A stretch of DNA of 64,000 nt from Thermodesulfobacteriota bacterium (GTDB lineage Bacteria; Desulfobacterota_D; UBA1144; Nemesobacterales; UBA2774), in contig DAOKYU010000007.1 of the NCBI GenBank assembly GCA_035325995.1, positions 1 through 64,000 of the forward strand. The letters are read 5' to 3'. Below the pieces are notes generated by a model. That model had not been told where the DNA came from. It saw only the letters and a list, made by a program, of their open reading frames with translations, and ran no database searches. Positions 7,939 through 16,572 of the stretch are shown piece by piece; within the stretch, counting starts at the first letter, position 1, and each line of letters opens with the position of its first letter. Both the position numbers and the translations under genes were made by a program.

Positions 7939-8463
7939 TTGCAAAAAGAAAAGATCGACGCAACCGAGTATGAGCTCAAAGAGAAGGTGGTCCATATCCG
8001 GAGAGTTGCCAAGGTTACCAAGGGCGGAAAGAGGTTCCACTTCACGGCGCTGGCGGTGGTGGGCAATACCGACGGTATCATAGGGGCGGGCCTCGGCAAA
8101 TCGAACGAGGTGCCCGACGCCATCAGAAAGGCGATAGAAAAGGCCAAGAAGAATCTTATAAGGGTGCCGATAAAGGGGAACACGATACCCCACGAAGTGC
8201 TGGGCGAGCATGTGTCGAGCAGGGTCATGCTGCGGCCGGCTTCGCCGGGTACCGGTGTTATCGCGGGCGGTGCGGTGCGGGCCGTCGTCGAGCTTTCGGG
8301 AATCCACGACATACTCTCGAAGGTCGTAGGCTCGACCAATCCCCTTAACGTCGTAAAGGCGGCTATTAACGGGCTCGCTCTACTCAGGATGCCGCAGGAT
8401 GTGGCCGGTATCAGAGGTAAGGATATAAAGGAACTCGATCTCCCGAAGTCTTATTTGAATTGA
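7939..8463 (+). CDS. rpsE: 30S ribosomal protein S5
   Basis: S5 lies at the mRNA entry channel and helps decoding accuracy. The double-stranded RNA-binding domain is seen at ELKEKVVHIRRVAKVTKGGK, and the C-terminal domain at HEVLGEHVSSRVMLRPASPG. The open frame runs back into rplR, but the only start with a good ribosome-binding site is the TTG at 7939, preceded by TGGAGG. This gives 174 residues, a normal length. Confidence 0.93.
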   Translation: MQKEKIDATEYELKEKVVHIRRVAKVTKGGKRFHFTALAVVGNTDGIIGAGLGKSNEVPDAIRKAIEKAKKNLIRVPIKGNTIPHEVLGEHVSSRVMLRPASPGTGVIAGGAVRAVVELSGIHDILSKVVGSTNPLNVVKAAINGLALLRMPQDVAGIRGKDIKELDLPKSYLN

Positions 8464-8542
8464 GTTTTGAACTATAATCCGAAAACCCCGCCCGGGCTGC
8501 CGTGCGGGCTAACAAAAAATTCATACACGAGGTCTGAAACAG
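8464..8542 (+). promoter_or_regulatory. rpsE-rplO spacer with possible internal promoter; no rpmD
   Basis: rpmD (L30, about 60 codons) normally lies here, but the 79-bp spacer is too short for it and encodes nothing recognisable. It holds TATAAT at 8473-8478, a perfect -10 hexamer with no good -35 at 17 bp. A weak GC-rich stem (GCCCG at 8490-8494 with CGGGC at 8505-8509) follows. An internal promoter for rplO-secY is possible but unproven. Confidence 0.3.
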
Positions 8543-8974
8543 ATGCTTAACAGTTTATCTCCCCAGCCGGGTTCGAAAAAACAGAGAAAGAGAGTAGGCA
8601 GAGGGTCGGGGAGTACGGGAAAGACGAGCGGAAAGGGACACAAGGGCCAGAAGGCGAGGTCGGGCGGCAAGGTTTCGCCGTGGTTCGAGGGCGGACAGAC
8701 GGCGCTCAAGCTGAGGTCTCCCAAGCGCGGATTCACGAGTAGGAACAAGGAAAAGTTCGACCTCGTCAAGGTGTCCGACCTTAATAGATTCAACGACGGC
8801 GACGTCATTACGGACGTCGAGCTCAAGGGCGCCGGCCTCACGAAGGGGAAAAACCCCGTGAAGGTGCTCGCGAACGGCGAGCTCGAAAAGAAGTTGACCG
8901 TTAGGGCAACCGCGTTCAGCAAGGCCGCTATAAAGAAGATAGAAGACAAGGGCGGTAAGGCAGATATTATATGA
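8543..8974 (+). CDS. rplO: 50S ribosomal protein L15
   Basis: L15 is a late-assembly 50S protein with a long basic N-terminal arm. The sequence starts MLNSLSPQPGSKKQRKRVGR and has the Gly-rich GSGSTGKTSGKGHKGQKAR segment and FEGGQTALKLRSPKRGF, typical of L15. The 143-residue protein overlaps secY by 4 bp. Confidence 0.97.
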   Translation: MLNSLSPQPGSKKQRKRVGRGSGSTGKTSGKGHKGQKARSGGKVSPWFEGGQTALKLRSPKRGFTSRNKEKFDLVKVSDLNRFNDGDVITDVELKGAGLTKGKNPVKVLANGELEKKLTVRATAFSKAAIKKIEDKGGKADII

Positions 8975-10290
8975 ATAGAAATATAGGCGCTATTCCTAGA
9001 ATACCTGAGCTTAACAAACGCCTTTTGTTCACAGCGCTCATGCTGATCATATACAGGCTCGGGGTATTCGTACCCCTGCCGGGTATCGATCCCGAGCAGA
9101 TCGTAAAGCTCTTCGAAGAGACCAGGGGCACGATCTTTGACATACTGAACATGTTCTCCGGAGGCGCGCTCGAGCGTGCGTCCGTTTTTGCGCTCGGCGT
9201 AATGCCGTACATTACCTCCTCGATTATCATGTCCCTTCTCGTAAAGGCGTTTCCGTCGCTGGAAGCCATGCAAAAGGAAGGGGAAGCGGGCAGGAGGAAA
9301 ATAAACCAGTATTCTCGCTATGGGACGGTTCTTATATGTATAGTGCAGGGCTTCATGCTTGCCGTAACCCTGGAAGGGGGCATGGGCACAGGTTCCCCGG
9401 TTGTAAAGGAAGCGGGGTGGGCGTTCAGGATTATGACGGTTCTCACGCTGACGGCAGGCTCGCTCTTCGTTATGTGGATCGGTGAGCAGATTACCGAGCG
9501 CGGTATCGGAAACGGTATATCGCTCATAATCGCGGCCTCGATCCTCGTCGGGATACCGGGTGCGCTCTGGAATATCATAAGGCTCATAGGCACCGGTGAG
9601 ATGACCGTTTTCGGCGTCATTCTTATCTTCCTGCTCCTCGTCGTAATAGTCGGGTTCATCGTATTCGTCGAGAGGTCTTACCGGAAGATACCCGTACAAT
9701 ATCCGAGAAGGGTGGTCGGAAGGAAGGTATACGGAGGGCAGTCCTCTCACCTTCCGCTGAAGACGAATACGGCGGGCGTTATACCCCCGATCTTCGCATC
9801 TTCGCTTCTTATATTCCCGGCGACGGTTCTCACGTTCGTGAATGTTCCGTTCCTCCGGGATATGTCGGATTTGTTATTCGACAATTTGCTCGTGTATAAT
9901 ATTATATTTGCAGCATTAATTATTTTCTTCGCCTATTTCTATACGGCGATCATTTACAACCCGGACGATCTTGCTGAAAACCTCAGGAAGAACGGCGGTT
10001 TCATACCGGGAATAAGACCGGGGAAAAAGACCTCAGAGTATATAGACAGGATACTTGGGCGAATAACGTTCATCGGCGCCGTGTATGTGGCGTTCGTGTG
10101 CGTTATACCATCGTTTCTGCAGCGGGAGCCGTTTAATCTGCCTTTCTACTTTGGCGGGACCTCACTCCTGATCGTGGTAGGTGTCACGCTCGACTTCGTT
10201 CAGCAGGTGGAATCGTTCCTAATCACTCACAGTTACGAGGGGTTTGTAAGAAAACGCGGGATGAAAGGCCCCAGAAGATACAATATTTAA
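8971..10290 (+). CDS. secY: Protein translocase subunit SecY
   Basis: SecY is the channel of the Sec translocon in the inner membrane. The 439-residue protein has ten predicted membrane segments and the signatures GVFVPLPGIDPEQ, MFSGGALERASVFALGVMPY and ITERGIGNGISLI. The cytoplasmic loop VERSYRKIPVQYPRR, which contacts SecA and the ribosome, is present. It is ATGA-coupled to rplO, as in most bacteria. Confidence 0.98.
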   Translation: MNRNIGAIPRIPELNKRLLFTALMLIIYRLGVFVPLPGIDPEQIVKLFEETRGTIFDILNMFSGGALERASVFALGVMPYITSSIIMSLLVKAFPSLEAMQKEGEAGRRKINQYSRYGTVLICIVQGFMLAVTLEGGMGTGSPVVKEAGWAFRIMTVLTLTAGSLFVMWIGEQITERGIGNGISLIIAASILVGIPGALWNIIRLIGTGEMTVFGVILIFLLLVVIVGFIVFVERSYRKIPVQYPRRVVGRKVYGGQSSHLPLKTNTAGVIPPIFASSLLIFPATVLTFVNVPFLRDMSDLLFDNLLVYNIIFAALIIFFAYFYTAIIYNPDDLAENLRKNGGFIPGIRPGKKTSEYIDRILGRITFIGAVYVAFVCVIPSFLQREPFNLPFYFGGTSLLIVVGVTLDFVQQVESFLITHSYEGFVRKRGMKGPRRYNI

Positions 10291-10306
10291 CGGCGGTGTT
10301 TATATA

Positions 10307-10879
10307 ATGCGACTTATTTTGTTCGGACCTCCTGGTGCCGGAAAGGGGACCCAGGCGGCCAAGATTACTGAAAAATATGCTACGGCGCACATTTCGACGG
10401 GAGACATGCTGAGGGCGGCTGTAAAGAACGGCACGGAGCTCGGACAGCTCGCGAAGTCGTACATGGACAAGGGGGAGCTCGTTCCCGACGGCGTGGTAAT
10501 AGGCATAATAAAGGACAGAATCGCCGAGGACGACGCGAAGAGCGGGTTTATGCTGGACGGCTTTCCGCGAACCGTACCCCAGGCCGAGGCGCTCAGCGAG
10601 ATGCTCAATTCGACCGGGGCGTCGATAGATGCTGTAGTGTCGATAGAGGTAAACGACGAGGAGATCGTCAAAAGGATACTCGAACGGCAGAAGATAGAGG
10701 GGAGAGAGGACGATACGGAAGACGTCGTAAGGAACAGGCTCAAGGTCTACAGGAATCAGACGGAGCCTCTAAAATCCTATTACGCCGAGGAAGGAGTGCT
10801 GCACGAGGTGGACGGCATGGGGAGCATCGACGACGTATTCGCAAAAATCGACTCGGTGCTGGCGGATTTGAGGGCATGA
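10307..10879 (+). CDS. adk: Adenylate kinase, short-LID form
   Basis: Adk interconverts ATP, AMP and ADP in the cytoplasm. The P-loop GPPGAGKGTQAA is at residues 7-18, the AMP-binding DGFPRT near residue 83, and the NRLKVYRNQTEPL segment follows the LID. At 190 residues it lacks the roughly 27-residue LID insertion of the long form: RQKIEGREDD leads straight into the next helix, so there is no zinc finger. It lies between secY and map, a common order. Confidence 0.97.
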   Translation: MRLILFGPPGAGKGTQAAKITEKYATAHISTGDMLRAAVKNGTELGQLAKSYMDKGELVPDGVVIGIIKDRIAEDDAKSGFMLDGFPRTVPQAEALSEMLNSTGASIDAVVSIEVNDEEIVKRILERQKIEGREDDTEDVVRNRLKVYRNQTEPLKSYYAEEGVLHEVDGMGSIDDVFAKIDSVLADLRA

Positions 10880-11634
10880 TTTATTTGAAGAATAAAGAAG
10901 AAATACAAAAAATGCGCAGCGCGGCGCAGGTCGTCGTGGAGGCGCTCGGGAAGATGCGCGAGAACGTAGTACCGGGCGTAACTACGTGGGATCTCGACCG
11001 CATGGCGGAGGACCTTGCCGTCAGCAAGGGGGCCAAGCCGGCGTTCAAGGGTTATTCGAGCTATCCGGCGTCTGTGTGCTTTGCCGTAAACAGCGAGGTA
11101 GTCCACGGAATACCTTCGAAGAAGAACGTTCTTAAGGAAGGCGACATAGTCGGCCTCGATTTCGGAGTCGTGCTGGACGGTTTTTACGGCGATTCGGCTA
11201 TTACCGTGCCGGTGGGTAACATATCCCCGGAAGCGGAGAAGCTCCTTAAGGTGACGGAAGAGTCCCTGATGAGAGGAATAAAGGAAGCCCGCCCCGGGAA
11301 CAGGCTATACGACATATCGGCCGCTATACAGGAATACGTCGAGGGGGAGGGGTTCTCCATCGTGAGGTCTTTTGTGGGGCACGGCATCGGCAAAAAGCTT
11401 CACGAAGACCCGCAGGTGCCTAACTTCGTCCCCGAGAACGGAAACAACGGAAGGGGCATGAAGCTTAAGCCCGGAATGGTTATGGCTATAGAGCCGATGG
11501 TGAACGTCGGAAGGCCCGACGTGAAGATACTCAAAGACGGCTGGACGGCGGTCACGGTGGACGGCACTCTATCGGCTCATTTCGAGCACACGGTCGCCGT
11601 TACGGAGGACGGGCCGCTGGTGCTGACACAGTAA
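10876..11634 (+). CDS. map: Methionine aminopeptidase, type I
   Basis: Map removes the initiator Met from nascent proteins. The 252-residue protein has the expected metal ligands: Asp in GLDFGVVLDGFYGDSA, His in GHGIGKKLHEDP, Glu in AIEPMVN and Glu in HFEHTVAV. The conserved NSEVVHGIP is also present. The start overlaps the adk stop in ATGA. Confidence 0.97.
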   Translation: MIYLKNKEEIQKMRSAAQVVVEALGKMRENVVPGVTTWDLDRMAEDLAVSKGAKPAFKGYSSYPASVCFAVNSEVVHGIPSKKNVLKEGDIVGLDFGVVLDGFYGDSAITVPVGNISPEAEKLLKVTEESLMRGIKEARPGNRLYDISAAIQEYVEGEGFSIVRSFVGHGIGKKLHEDPQVPNFVPENGNNGRGMKLKPGMVMAIEPMVNVGRPDVKILKDGWTAVTVDGTLSAHFEHTVAVTEDGPLVLTQ

Positions 11635-11642
11635 ACGAACTT

Positions 11643-11864
11643 ATGGCTAAAGAAGAAAGAATAGAATTCGAAGGTACGGTGATCGAGGCGCTGCCCAATG
11701 CGATGTTCAGAGTGGAGATCGACGGCGGGCATGAGATTCTGGCGTACGTTTCCGGCAAGATGAGGACGCGTTTCATACGAATACTCCCCGGGGACAAGGT
11801 GAAGCTCGAGCTTTCCCCGTACGACCTCTCGAAGGGCAGGATCACGTACAGACTGAGAAAATGA
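11643..11864 (+). CDS. infA: Translation initiation factor IF-1
   Basis: IF-1 is a single OB-fold protein that binds the 30S A site during initiation. The 73-residue sequence has FEGTVIEALPNAMFRVE, GKMRTRFIRILPGDKV and the C-terminal SPYDLSKGRITYRLRK, all diagnostic. It lies 8 bp after map and just before rpmJ. Confidence 0.98.
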   Translation: MAKEERIEFEGTVIEALPNAMFRVEIDGGHEILAYVSGKMRTRFIRILPGDKVKLELSPYDLSKGRITYRLRK

Positions 11865-11882
11865 TATTACGGGGTGAAGACC

Positions 11883-11996
11883 GTGAAAGTTAGAGCATCG
11901 GTAAAAAAGATTTGCGATAAGTGCAGGGTAATCAAGAGAAAGGGCGTTATAAGGATTATCTGCGCAAACAAGAGACACAAACAGAAGCAAGGGTAG
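11883..11996 (+). CDS. rpmJ: 50S ribosomal protein L36
   Basis: A 37-codon gene reads MKVRASVKKICDKCRVIKR and onwards, the typical L36 sequence. The zinc ligands Cys11, Cys14, Cys27 and His32 are all present, so this is the zinc-binding form. The start is a GTG preceded by GGGGTGAAG. It lies between infA and rpsM, the standard place for rpmJ. Confidence 0.95.
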   Translation: MKVRASVKKICDKCRVIKRKGVIRIICANKRHKQKQG

Positions 11997-12008
11997 GAGA
12001 GAAGAAAT

Positions 12009-12389
12009 ATGCCCAGAATAGCAGGCGTAGACATACCGCTCAATAAAAGGATAGAAATCGGACTTACCTATATTTACGGTATAGGCAGGAAGTTCTCGAA
12101 AGATATCCTGAAGGAAGCCGAGATAGACGTGAACACACACTCCAAGGACCTGACGGACCAGGAAGTGGCCGCCATCAGGGACATAATCGAGAACAAGTAT
12201 CTCGTAGAAGGTGAGCTCCGAAAGGAAGTGCAGGGGAACATCAGGCGTCTCATCGAGATCGGCTGTTACAGGGGCATAAGGCACAGGCTCGGCCTTCCGA
12301 CGAGGGGGCAGAAAACCAGGGCGAACGCGAGGACCAGAAAGGGGCCGCGCGGTACTGCGATAGCTAAAAAGAAGAAGGCCGGTAAATAA
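12009..12389 (+). CDS. rpsM: 30S ribosomal protein S13
   Basis: S13 links the 30S head to the 50S subunit and to P-site tRNA. The 126-residue protein starts MPRIAGVDIPLNKRIEIGLT. It has the helix-hairpin-helix region and the basic tail LPTRGQKTRANARTRKGPRG, all typical of S13. It opens the alpha-operon section, 12 bp after rpmJ. Confidence 0.97.
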   Translation: MPRIAGVDIPLNKRIEIGLTYIYGIGRKFSKDILKEAEIDVNTHSKDLTDQEVAAIRDIIENKYLVEGELRKEVQGNIRRLIEIGCYRGIRHRLGLPTRGQKTRANARTRKGPRGTAIAKKKKAGK

Positions 12390-12408
12390 TCGGTTACGGA
12401 GATAATAG

Positions 12409-12795
12409 ATGGCTGTAAAAAAAGGCGGCAAGAAAAGGGTAAAGAAATTTGTGGAACAGGGTGTGGTTAACATCCAGGCCACTTTCAACAATACCATCAT
12501 TACCATAAGCGACACGGCGGGCAACGTGGTCGCGTGGTCGAGCGGCGGGGCCAAAGGCTTCAAGGGCACCCGTAAGGGGACCCCGTTCGCTGCGCAGATC
12601 GCGGCCGAGGACGCGGCCAAGAAGGCGGCGTCGGTCGGTATGAGAAGCGTGTCCGTTTATGTAAAGGGCCCCGGCCCGGGAAGGGAGCCGGCCGTGAGGT
12701 CGCTCCAGGCTTCCGGACTCAAGATTACGTTCATAAGGGACATAACTCCTATACCGCATAACGGATGCAGGCCGCCGGGCAAGAGGAGGGTCTGA
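12409..12795 (+). CDS. rpsK: 30S ribosomal protein S11
   Basis: S11 lies on the 30S platform at the E site. The 128-residue protein contains NIQATFNNTIITISDTAGN, GTPFAAQIAAEDAAKKA and the C-terminal DITPIPHNGCRPPGKRRV. All are near-identical to the family consensus. Confidence 0.98.
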   Translation: MAVKKGGKKRVKKFVEQGVVNIQATFNNTIITISDTAGNVVAWSSGGAKGFKGTRKGTPFAAQIAAEDAAKKAASVGMRSVSVYVKGPGPGREPAVRSLQASGLKITFIRDITPIPHNGCRPPGKRRV

Positions 12796-12856
12796 TTCAT
12801 GTCTTTTGGAAACACCCCTGTCTTAGCAGAGGAACTCAAGGAGGTTACGCTGTAAT

Positions 12857-13489
12857 ATGGGAAGATATACTGGGCCGACTGACAGGCTTTCCAGAAGGGA
12901 GGGAGTGAATCTCTTTCTCAAGGGTGAGCGCAGTTACAACGGCAAAACGGCTATAGAGAAAAGGCCCGAGCAGGTACCGGGAGAGCACGGAAAGTTCCGC
13001 AGTAAATTTTCAGAGTTCGGGGTCCGGCTCAGAGAGAAGCAGAAAGTGAAGAGAATGTACGGGCTTCGTGAAAAGCAGTTCAAGAGCTATTTCCAGAAAG
13101 CGGCCCGTGTGAAAGGCGTAACCGGCTCCATTCTCATAGCGATGCTCGAAAGAAGGCTCGACAACGTTATTTACCGTCTCTGCATGGGCAGCTCGAGGAG
13201 CGACGCCAGGCAGATAGTGAGCCACGGGCACGTGCTCGTAAACGGTGAGGCCGTTAATATCCCGTCCTACCAGGTTAAGCCGGGGGACAAGATCGAAATC
13301 AGGGAAAAGAGCAAGAAACTCCAGAGGATTGCCCAGGCGCTGGAGTTCACTTCGAGAAGGGGCGTTCCCGAATGGCTCGAGCTCGACGAGGAAAATTTGA
13401 AGGGGACCGTGGTCAGGAACCCCGAGCGCGAGGACATAACGTTCCCGATAGAGGAGCAGCTCATAGTCGAGTTCTATTCGAGGGTATAA
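12857..13489 (+). CDS. rpsD: 30S ribosomal protein S4
   Basis: S4 initiates 30S assembly and represses the alpha operon in Escherichia coli. The 210-residue protein has the S4 RNA-binding domain around LERRLDNVIYRLCMGSSRSD and GHVLVNGEAVNIPSYQVKPGD. The N-terminal zinc-ribbon Cys residues found in some S4 proteins are absent. A 61-bp spacer precedes it. Confidence 0.97.
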   Translation: MGRYTGPTDRLSRREGVNLFLKGERSYNGKTAIEKRPEQVPGEHGKFRSKFSEFGVRLREKQKVKRMYGLREKQFKSYFQKAARVKGVTGSILIAMLERRLDNVIYRLCMGSSRSDARQIVSHGHVLVNGEAVNIPSYQVKPGDKIEIREKSKKLQRIAQALEFTSRRGVPEWLELDEENLKGTVVRNPEREDITFPIEEQLIVEFYSRV

Positions 13490-13571
13490 AAATCGAGAAG
13501 ATAATAAAGATAACAAAAAGGCGTTTCCAAAAGGCGTATGGATCTCATCTTCATATAATGGAGGGAGTAAG

Positions 13572-14603
13572 GTGAAGGATTTTCAAAAAAACTGGCAAGA
13601 CCTGATCAAACCGAAGAGAATTGAGAAGGACGAAAGAACCGCTTCACATACATACGCAAAATTCATGTGCGAGCCTTTGGAACGCGGATACGGTGTAACG
13701 CTGGGAAATGCGCTCAGGAGAGTTCTGCTCTCTTCGATCCAGGGGCCGGCGGTTACGTCGATTAAGATAGACGGAGTGCTGCACGAATTTTCATCCGTGC
13801 CCGGCGTGAAAGAGGACGTCACAGAGATCATACTCAACATTAAAGGCATGGACCTCAAGATGCACACCTACGAGCCGCAGACGATCCGCGTAAGCGCCCA
13901 GGGTGAGACGGACATCAAGGCCGGGGACGTTACTACCGGACATAACGTGGAGATACTTAACCCGAACCATCATATAGCGACCCTTTCGGAGGGAGCAAAG
14001 CTCGAAATGGAGATGAAGGTCGAGATGGGAAGGGGCTACGAGCCCGTGGAAAGAAGGGGCGAGATTCAGAGCACGATAGGGGTAATCCCGATCGACGCGC
14101 TTTTTTCGCCGGTAAGGAAGGTGAACTACACGGTCACAAACTCGAGGGTCGGGCGAAGGACGGACTATCAGAAGCTTACTATCGAGATATGGACCAACGG
14201 AACCATGCTTCCCGAGGACGCGCTCGCGTACGCCGCCAAGATCGTGAAGCATCAGCTTACGGTGTTCATCAACTTCGATGAAGCCGAGGTTGACGAGGTG
14301 CTGGAGAGCGACGATAAGCAGGAGATAAAGGGCACGGAAGAGATTCTGTTCAATACCATCGAGGAGATGGACCTTTCCGCGCGTTCTCTCAACTGTCTCA
14401 GGAAGGCCGGCGTCGAGTATGCGGGCGATCTCGTCCAGAAATCCGAGGAGGATCTTCTTAACCTCGAGAATTTCGGCAAGCGCTCGCTTTACGAAATCAA
14501 GGAAAGACTGACGGAAATGGGGCTCGGGCTCGGGCTCAAGATTGACCAGGAAGTTTTCGAAAACGAAAAAGCGAAGAGAAGCGACAAGACGGCGCTTCAG
14601 TAA
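13572..14603 (+). CDS. rpoA: DNA-directed RNA polymerase subunit alpha
   Basis: The alpha subunit dimerises to nucleate RNA polymerase assembly. The N-terminal domain has EPLERGYGVTLGNALRRVLL (about residues 33-52). The C-terminal domain, which binds UP elements and activators, has the helix-hairpin-helix LDLSARSLNCLRKAG-like stretch and NFGKRSLYEIKERL. Length is 343 residues. The start is a GTG after GGGAGTAAG, 82 bp after rpsD. Confidence 0.97.
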   Translation: MKDFQKNWQDLIKPKRIEKDERTASHTYAKFMCEPLERGYGVTLGNALRRVLLSSIQGPAVTSIKIDGVLHEFSSVPGVKEDVTEIILNIKGMDLKMHTYEPQTIRVSAQGETDIKAGDVTTGHNVEILNPNHHIATLSEGAKLEMEMKVEMGRGYEPVERRGEIQSTIGVIPIDALFSPVRKVNYTVTNSRVGRRTDYQKLTIEIWTNGTMLPEDALAYAAKIVKHQLTVFINFDEAEVDEVLESDDKQEIKGTEEILFNTIEEMDLSARSLNCLRKAGVEYAGDLVQKSEEDLLNLENFGKRSLYEIKERLTEMGLGLGLKIDQEVFENEKAKRSDKTALQ

Positions 14604-14632
14604 ATGTTTGAAACAGAACCGGAGAATTTGCG

Positions 14633-15403
14633 ATGAGACATAAAAGAATCGGGCGCAAGCTCGGGGTTACGACAAAGCACAGGAAGGCCATGTTCAGGAA
14701 CATGGTTACGGACCTCTTTCGCTTCGACAAGATAAGGACTACCGACACCAGGGCGAAGGAGCTCCGGAGGATAGCCGAAAAGCTTATAACCCTCGCCAAG
14801 GACGGAAGCCTGCACAAGAGAAGGCAGGCCGCGGCCTACATTCGCGACAACGAGGTCTTGAAGAAGCTTTTCGACGAAATAGCCCCGAAGTTCAAGGACC
14901 GTCCGGGCGGATACACGAGGATTACGAAGCTCGGGTTCCGGAGGGGTGACAGCAGCCCGATATCCATAATCGAGCTCGTCGAAGAGGAATTCAAGCCGAA
15001 AAAGAAGAAGGCGAAGGCTGCTCCGAAGAAGAAGGAAACACGCGCGACCGAGGCGGAAGCCGCGGCGAAGGCCAGGAGCAGTAAGAAGGAATCCGCGGAG
15101 GACCTGGGGCTCATAGAAGAGGAAAAGGCAGTGGAGGCGTCCGCGCCTGATACCGAGGCCGCGGCAGAGTCTCGGCCGGAAGAGACTGCGACTGCCGAAA
15201 CTGAAATGACGGCTGCTCCGGAAGCGGAAACCCCGGCTGCGGAATCTGCGGCTAAGGAAACGGCGGAGGCTCCCGAAGAGCCGGCCGAAGAGGCCCCTGC
15301 TCCCGAAGCGGCTGCATCCGAGCCTGCGGAAGAGGCGACGCCTGAAGGGGAGTCTCAGACGGAAGAAGCTCCTCGGGCCGAAGGGGAAGACAAGAAAGAG
15401 TAA
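14633..15403 (+). CDS. rplQ: 50S ribosomal protein L17 with long acidic tail
   Basis: Residues 1 to about 118 are a normal L17: MRHKRIGRKLGVTTKHRKA at the start and GGYTRITKLGFRRGDSSPIS near the end. Family members usually stop at 115-130 residues, but this one runs to 256. The extra part is first Lys-rich (KPKKKKAKAAPKKK), then about 120 residues of Glu, Ala, Pro and Thr with no expected fold. L17 surrounds the tunnel exit, so the tail may reach the ribosome surface; its role is unknown. It is the last gene before the operon terminator. Confidence 0.95.
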   Translation: MRHKRIGRKLGVTTKHRKAMFRNMVTDLFRFDKIRTTDTRAKELRRIAEKLITLAKDGSLHKRRQAAAYIRDNEVLKKLFDEIAPKFKDRPGGYTRITKLGFRRGDSSPISIIELVEEEFKPKKKKAKAAPKKKETRATEAEAAAKARSSKKESAEDLGLIEEEKAVEASAPDTEAAAESRPEETATAETEMTAAPEAETPAAESAAKETAEAPEEPAEEAPAPEAAASEPAEEATPEGESQTEEAPRAEGEDKKE

Positions 15404-15473
15404 CTATTCATTAAGGCGGAACTGCCCGGAAGGATTACGGGTGCGTTTGGCCGTTACAAAGAAAATAAACCTG

Positions 15474-15502
15474 AAGGCGGCCATGTGCCGCCTTTATTGT
15501 TT
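15474..15502 (+). terminator. Intrinsic terminator of the ribosomal superoperon
   Basis: An 8-bp perfect stem AAGGCGGC (15474-15481) pairs with GCCGCCTT (15487-15494) around a CATGT loop. It is followed by the T-rich TATTGTTT. It lies 71 bp after the rplQ stop and is the first good terminator since the start of the window. Confidence 0.8.
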
Positions 15503-15508
15503 CCGCCT

Positions 15509-16519
15509 ATGAAACCCGTGGGACTCATACTCGATTCGGATGAAATGTCCGGCCTTCTCCCTCTCGCAAGGGACGCCGAGGCCGCGGGGTTCGATTCCAT
15601 CTGGGCTACCGAGCTTTACAGGACGTCCTTCGAGCAGCTCTCCTACGTATCGTCTGTAACCAAAACGATTAAGCTCGGGACGGCCGTGGCGCTCGCGTTC
15701 GTGAGGACGCCTCTCATCACCGCGCTTACTGCGCTCGACCTGGACGAAATCTCGGGCGGAAGGCTCATGCTCGGCCTCGGCACCGGGGCGAAGCGGACGA
15801 ACGAAATGTGGCACGGCATATCCCACGGAAAGCCCGTAACGCGTATAAAGGAGTGCATGGACGTCATAAGACTCGTCACGGAGAAGGCGGGCGACGGTGC
15901 GCTCAGATACGAAGGCGTGTATTACGACATCAACACGAAGGGTTATCATCGTCCGTTCAAGACTGTCAGGGATAATATCCCGATTTACCTTGCGGGCGTC
16001 GGCGGCGGCATGTGCCGCGCGGCCGGTGAGAAGGCGGACGGCTATCTCGGCCACGTGGTCTGCTCGGAGAGGTATTTGAGGGAAAGTGTGCTGCCGGAGA
16101 TAAAGGCGGGTCTCGAAGCGTCGGGAAGGGACCGCCGGGGATTCACGGCGTCGTCGATAATAACCTGCGCGATCTCGGACGACAGGAAGAGGGCGACAGA
16201 GGCCGCGAGGGCCACGATAGCCTTTTACGCGACCGTGAGGACGTACGAGCCTCCGTTCAGGCTCCACGGGTTCACGGCTGAAACCGCGAAGATACGCGAC
16301 GCGTTTTTGAAGGGAGACGTGAAGTCGATGGTAGCCGCCGTAAACGATGAGATGGTGGATACGTTCGCCGTCGTCGGAACCCCCGACGAATGCAGGAAGA
16401 GGATAGATTCGTATCGAAAGGTTCTAGACCTGCCGATATTGAGTGCGCCGCACTACTACATAGACTTCGAAGAGGTGAGGGAGTACCAGAGGTCCATACT
16501 GAACGTGTTCGGCTCCTGA
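15509..16519 (+). CDS. LLM-class flavin-dependent oxidoreductase
   Basis: This 336-residue protein has the luciferase-like TIM-barrel pattern: GLILDSDEMSGLLPLARDAE at the start, GFDSIWATELY, and the conserved SGGRLMLGLGTGAKRTNEMW. Enzymes of this class use FMN or F420 to oxidise or reduce varied substrates; the substrate here cannot be predicted. The ATG at 15509 matches homologous starts better than the in-frame GTG at 15485, which lies in the terminator stem. It may share a transcript with the next two genes. Confidence 0.85.
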   Translation: MKPVGLILDSDEMSGLLPLARDAEAAGFDSIWATELYRTSFEQLSYVSSVTKTIKLGTAVALAFVRTPLITALTALDLDEISGGRLMLGLGTGAKRTNEMWHGISHGKPVTRIKECMDVIRLVTEKAGDGALRYEGVYYDINTKGYHRPFKTVRDNIPIYLAGVGGGMCRAAGEKADGYLGHVVCSERYLRESVLPEIKAGLEASGRDRRGFTASSIITCAISDDRKRATEAARATIAFYATVRTYEPPFRLHGFTAETAKIRDAFLKGDVKSMVAAVNDEMVDTFAVVGTPDECRKRIDSYRKVLDLPILSAPHYYIDFEEVREYQRSILNVFGS

Positions 16520-16572
16520 GCTAATCCTTTTTCGATACCCGCCGTGTGTTAAGCTTAAAAAGAGGTGAAGTT

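Noticed and set aside
7170..8339. A 389-codon minus-strand open frame opposite rplF, rplR and rpsE
   Set aside because: Antisense to three well-supported ribosomal genes and without a recognisable domain.
8521..9750. A 409-codon open frame on the minus strand opposite rplO and secY
   Set aside because: It lies fully antisense to two certain genes, has biased low-complexity composition (Arg, Asp, Tyr runs) and no ribosome-binding site. It is a shadow of the GC-rich codon pattern.
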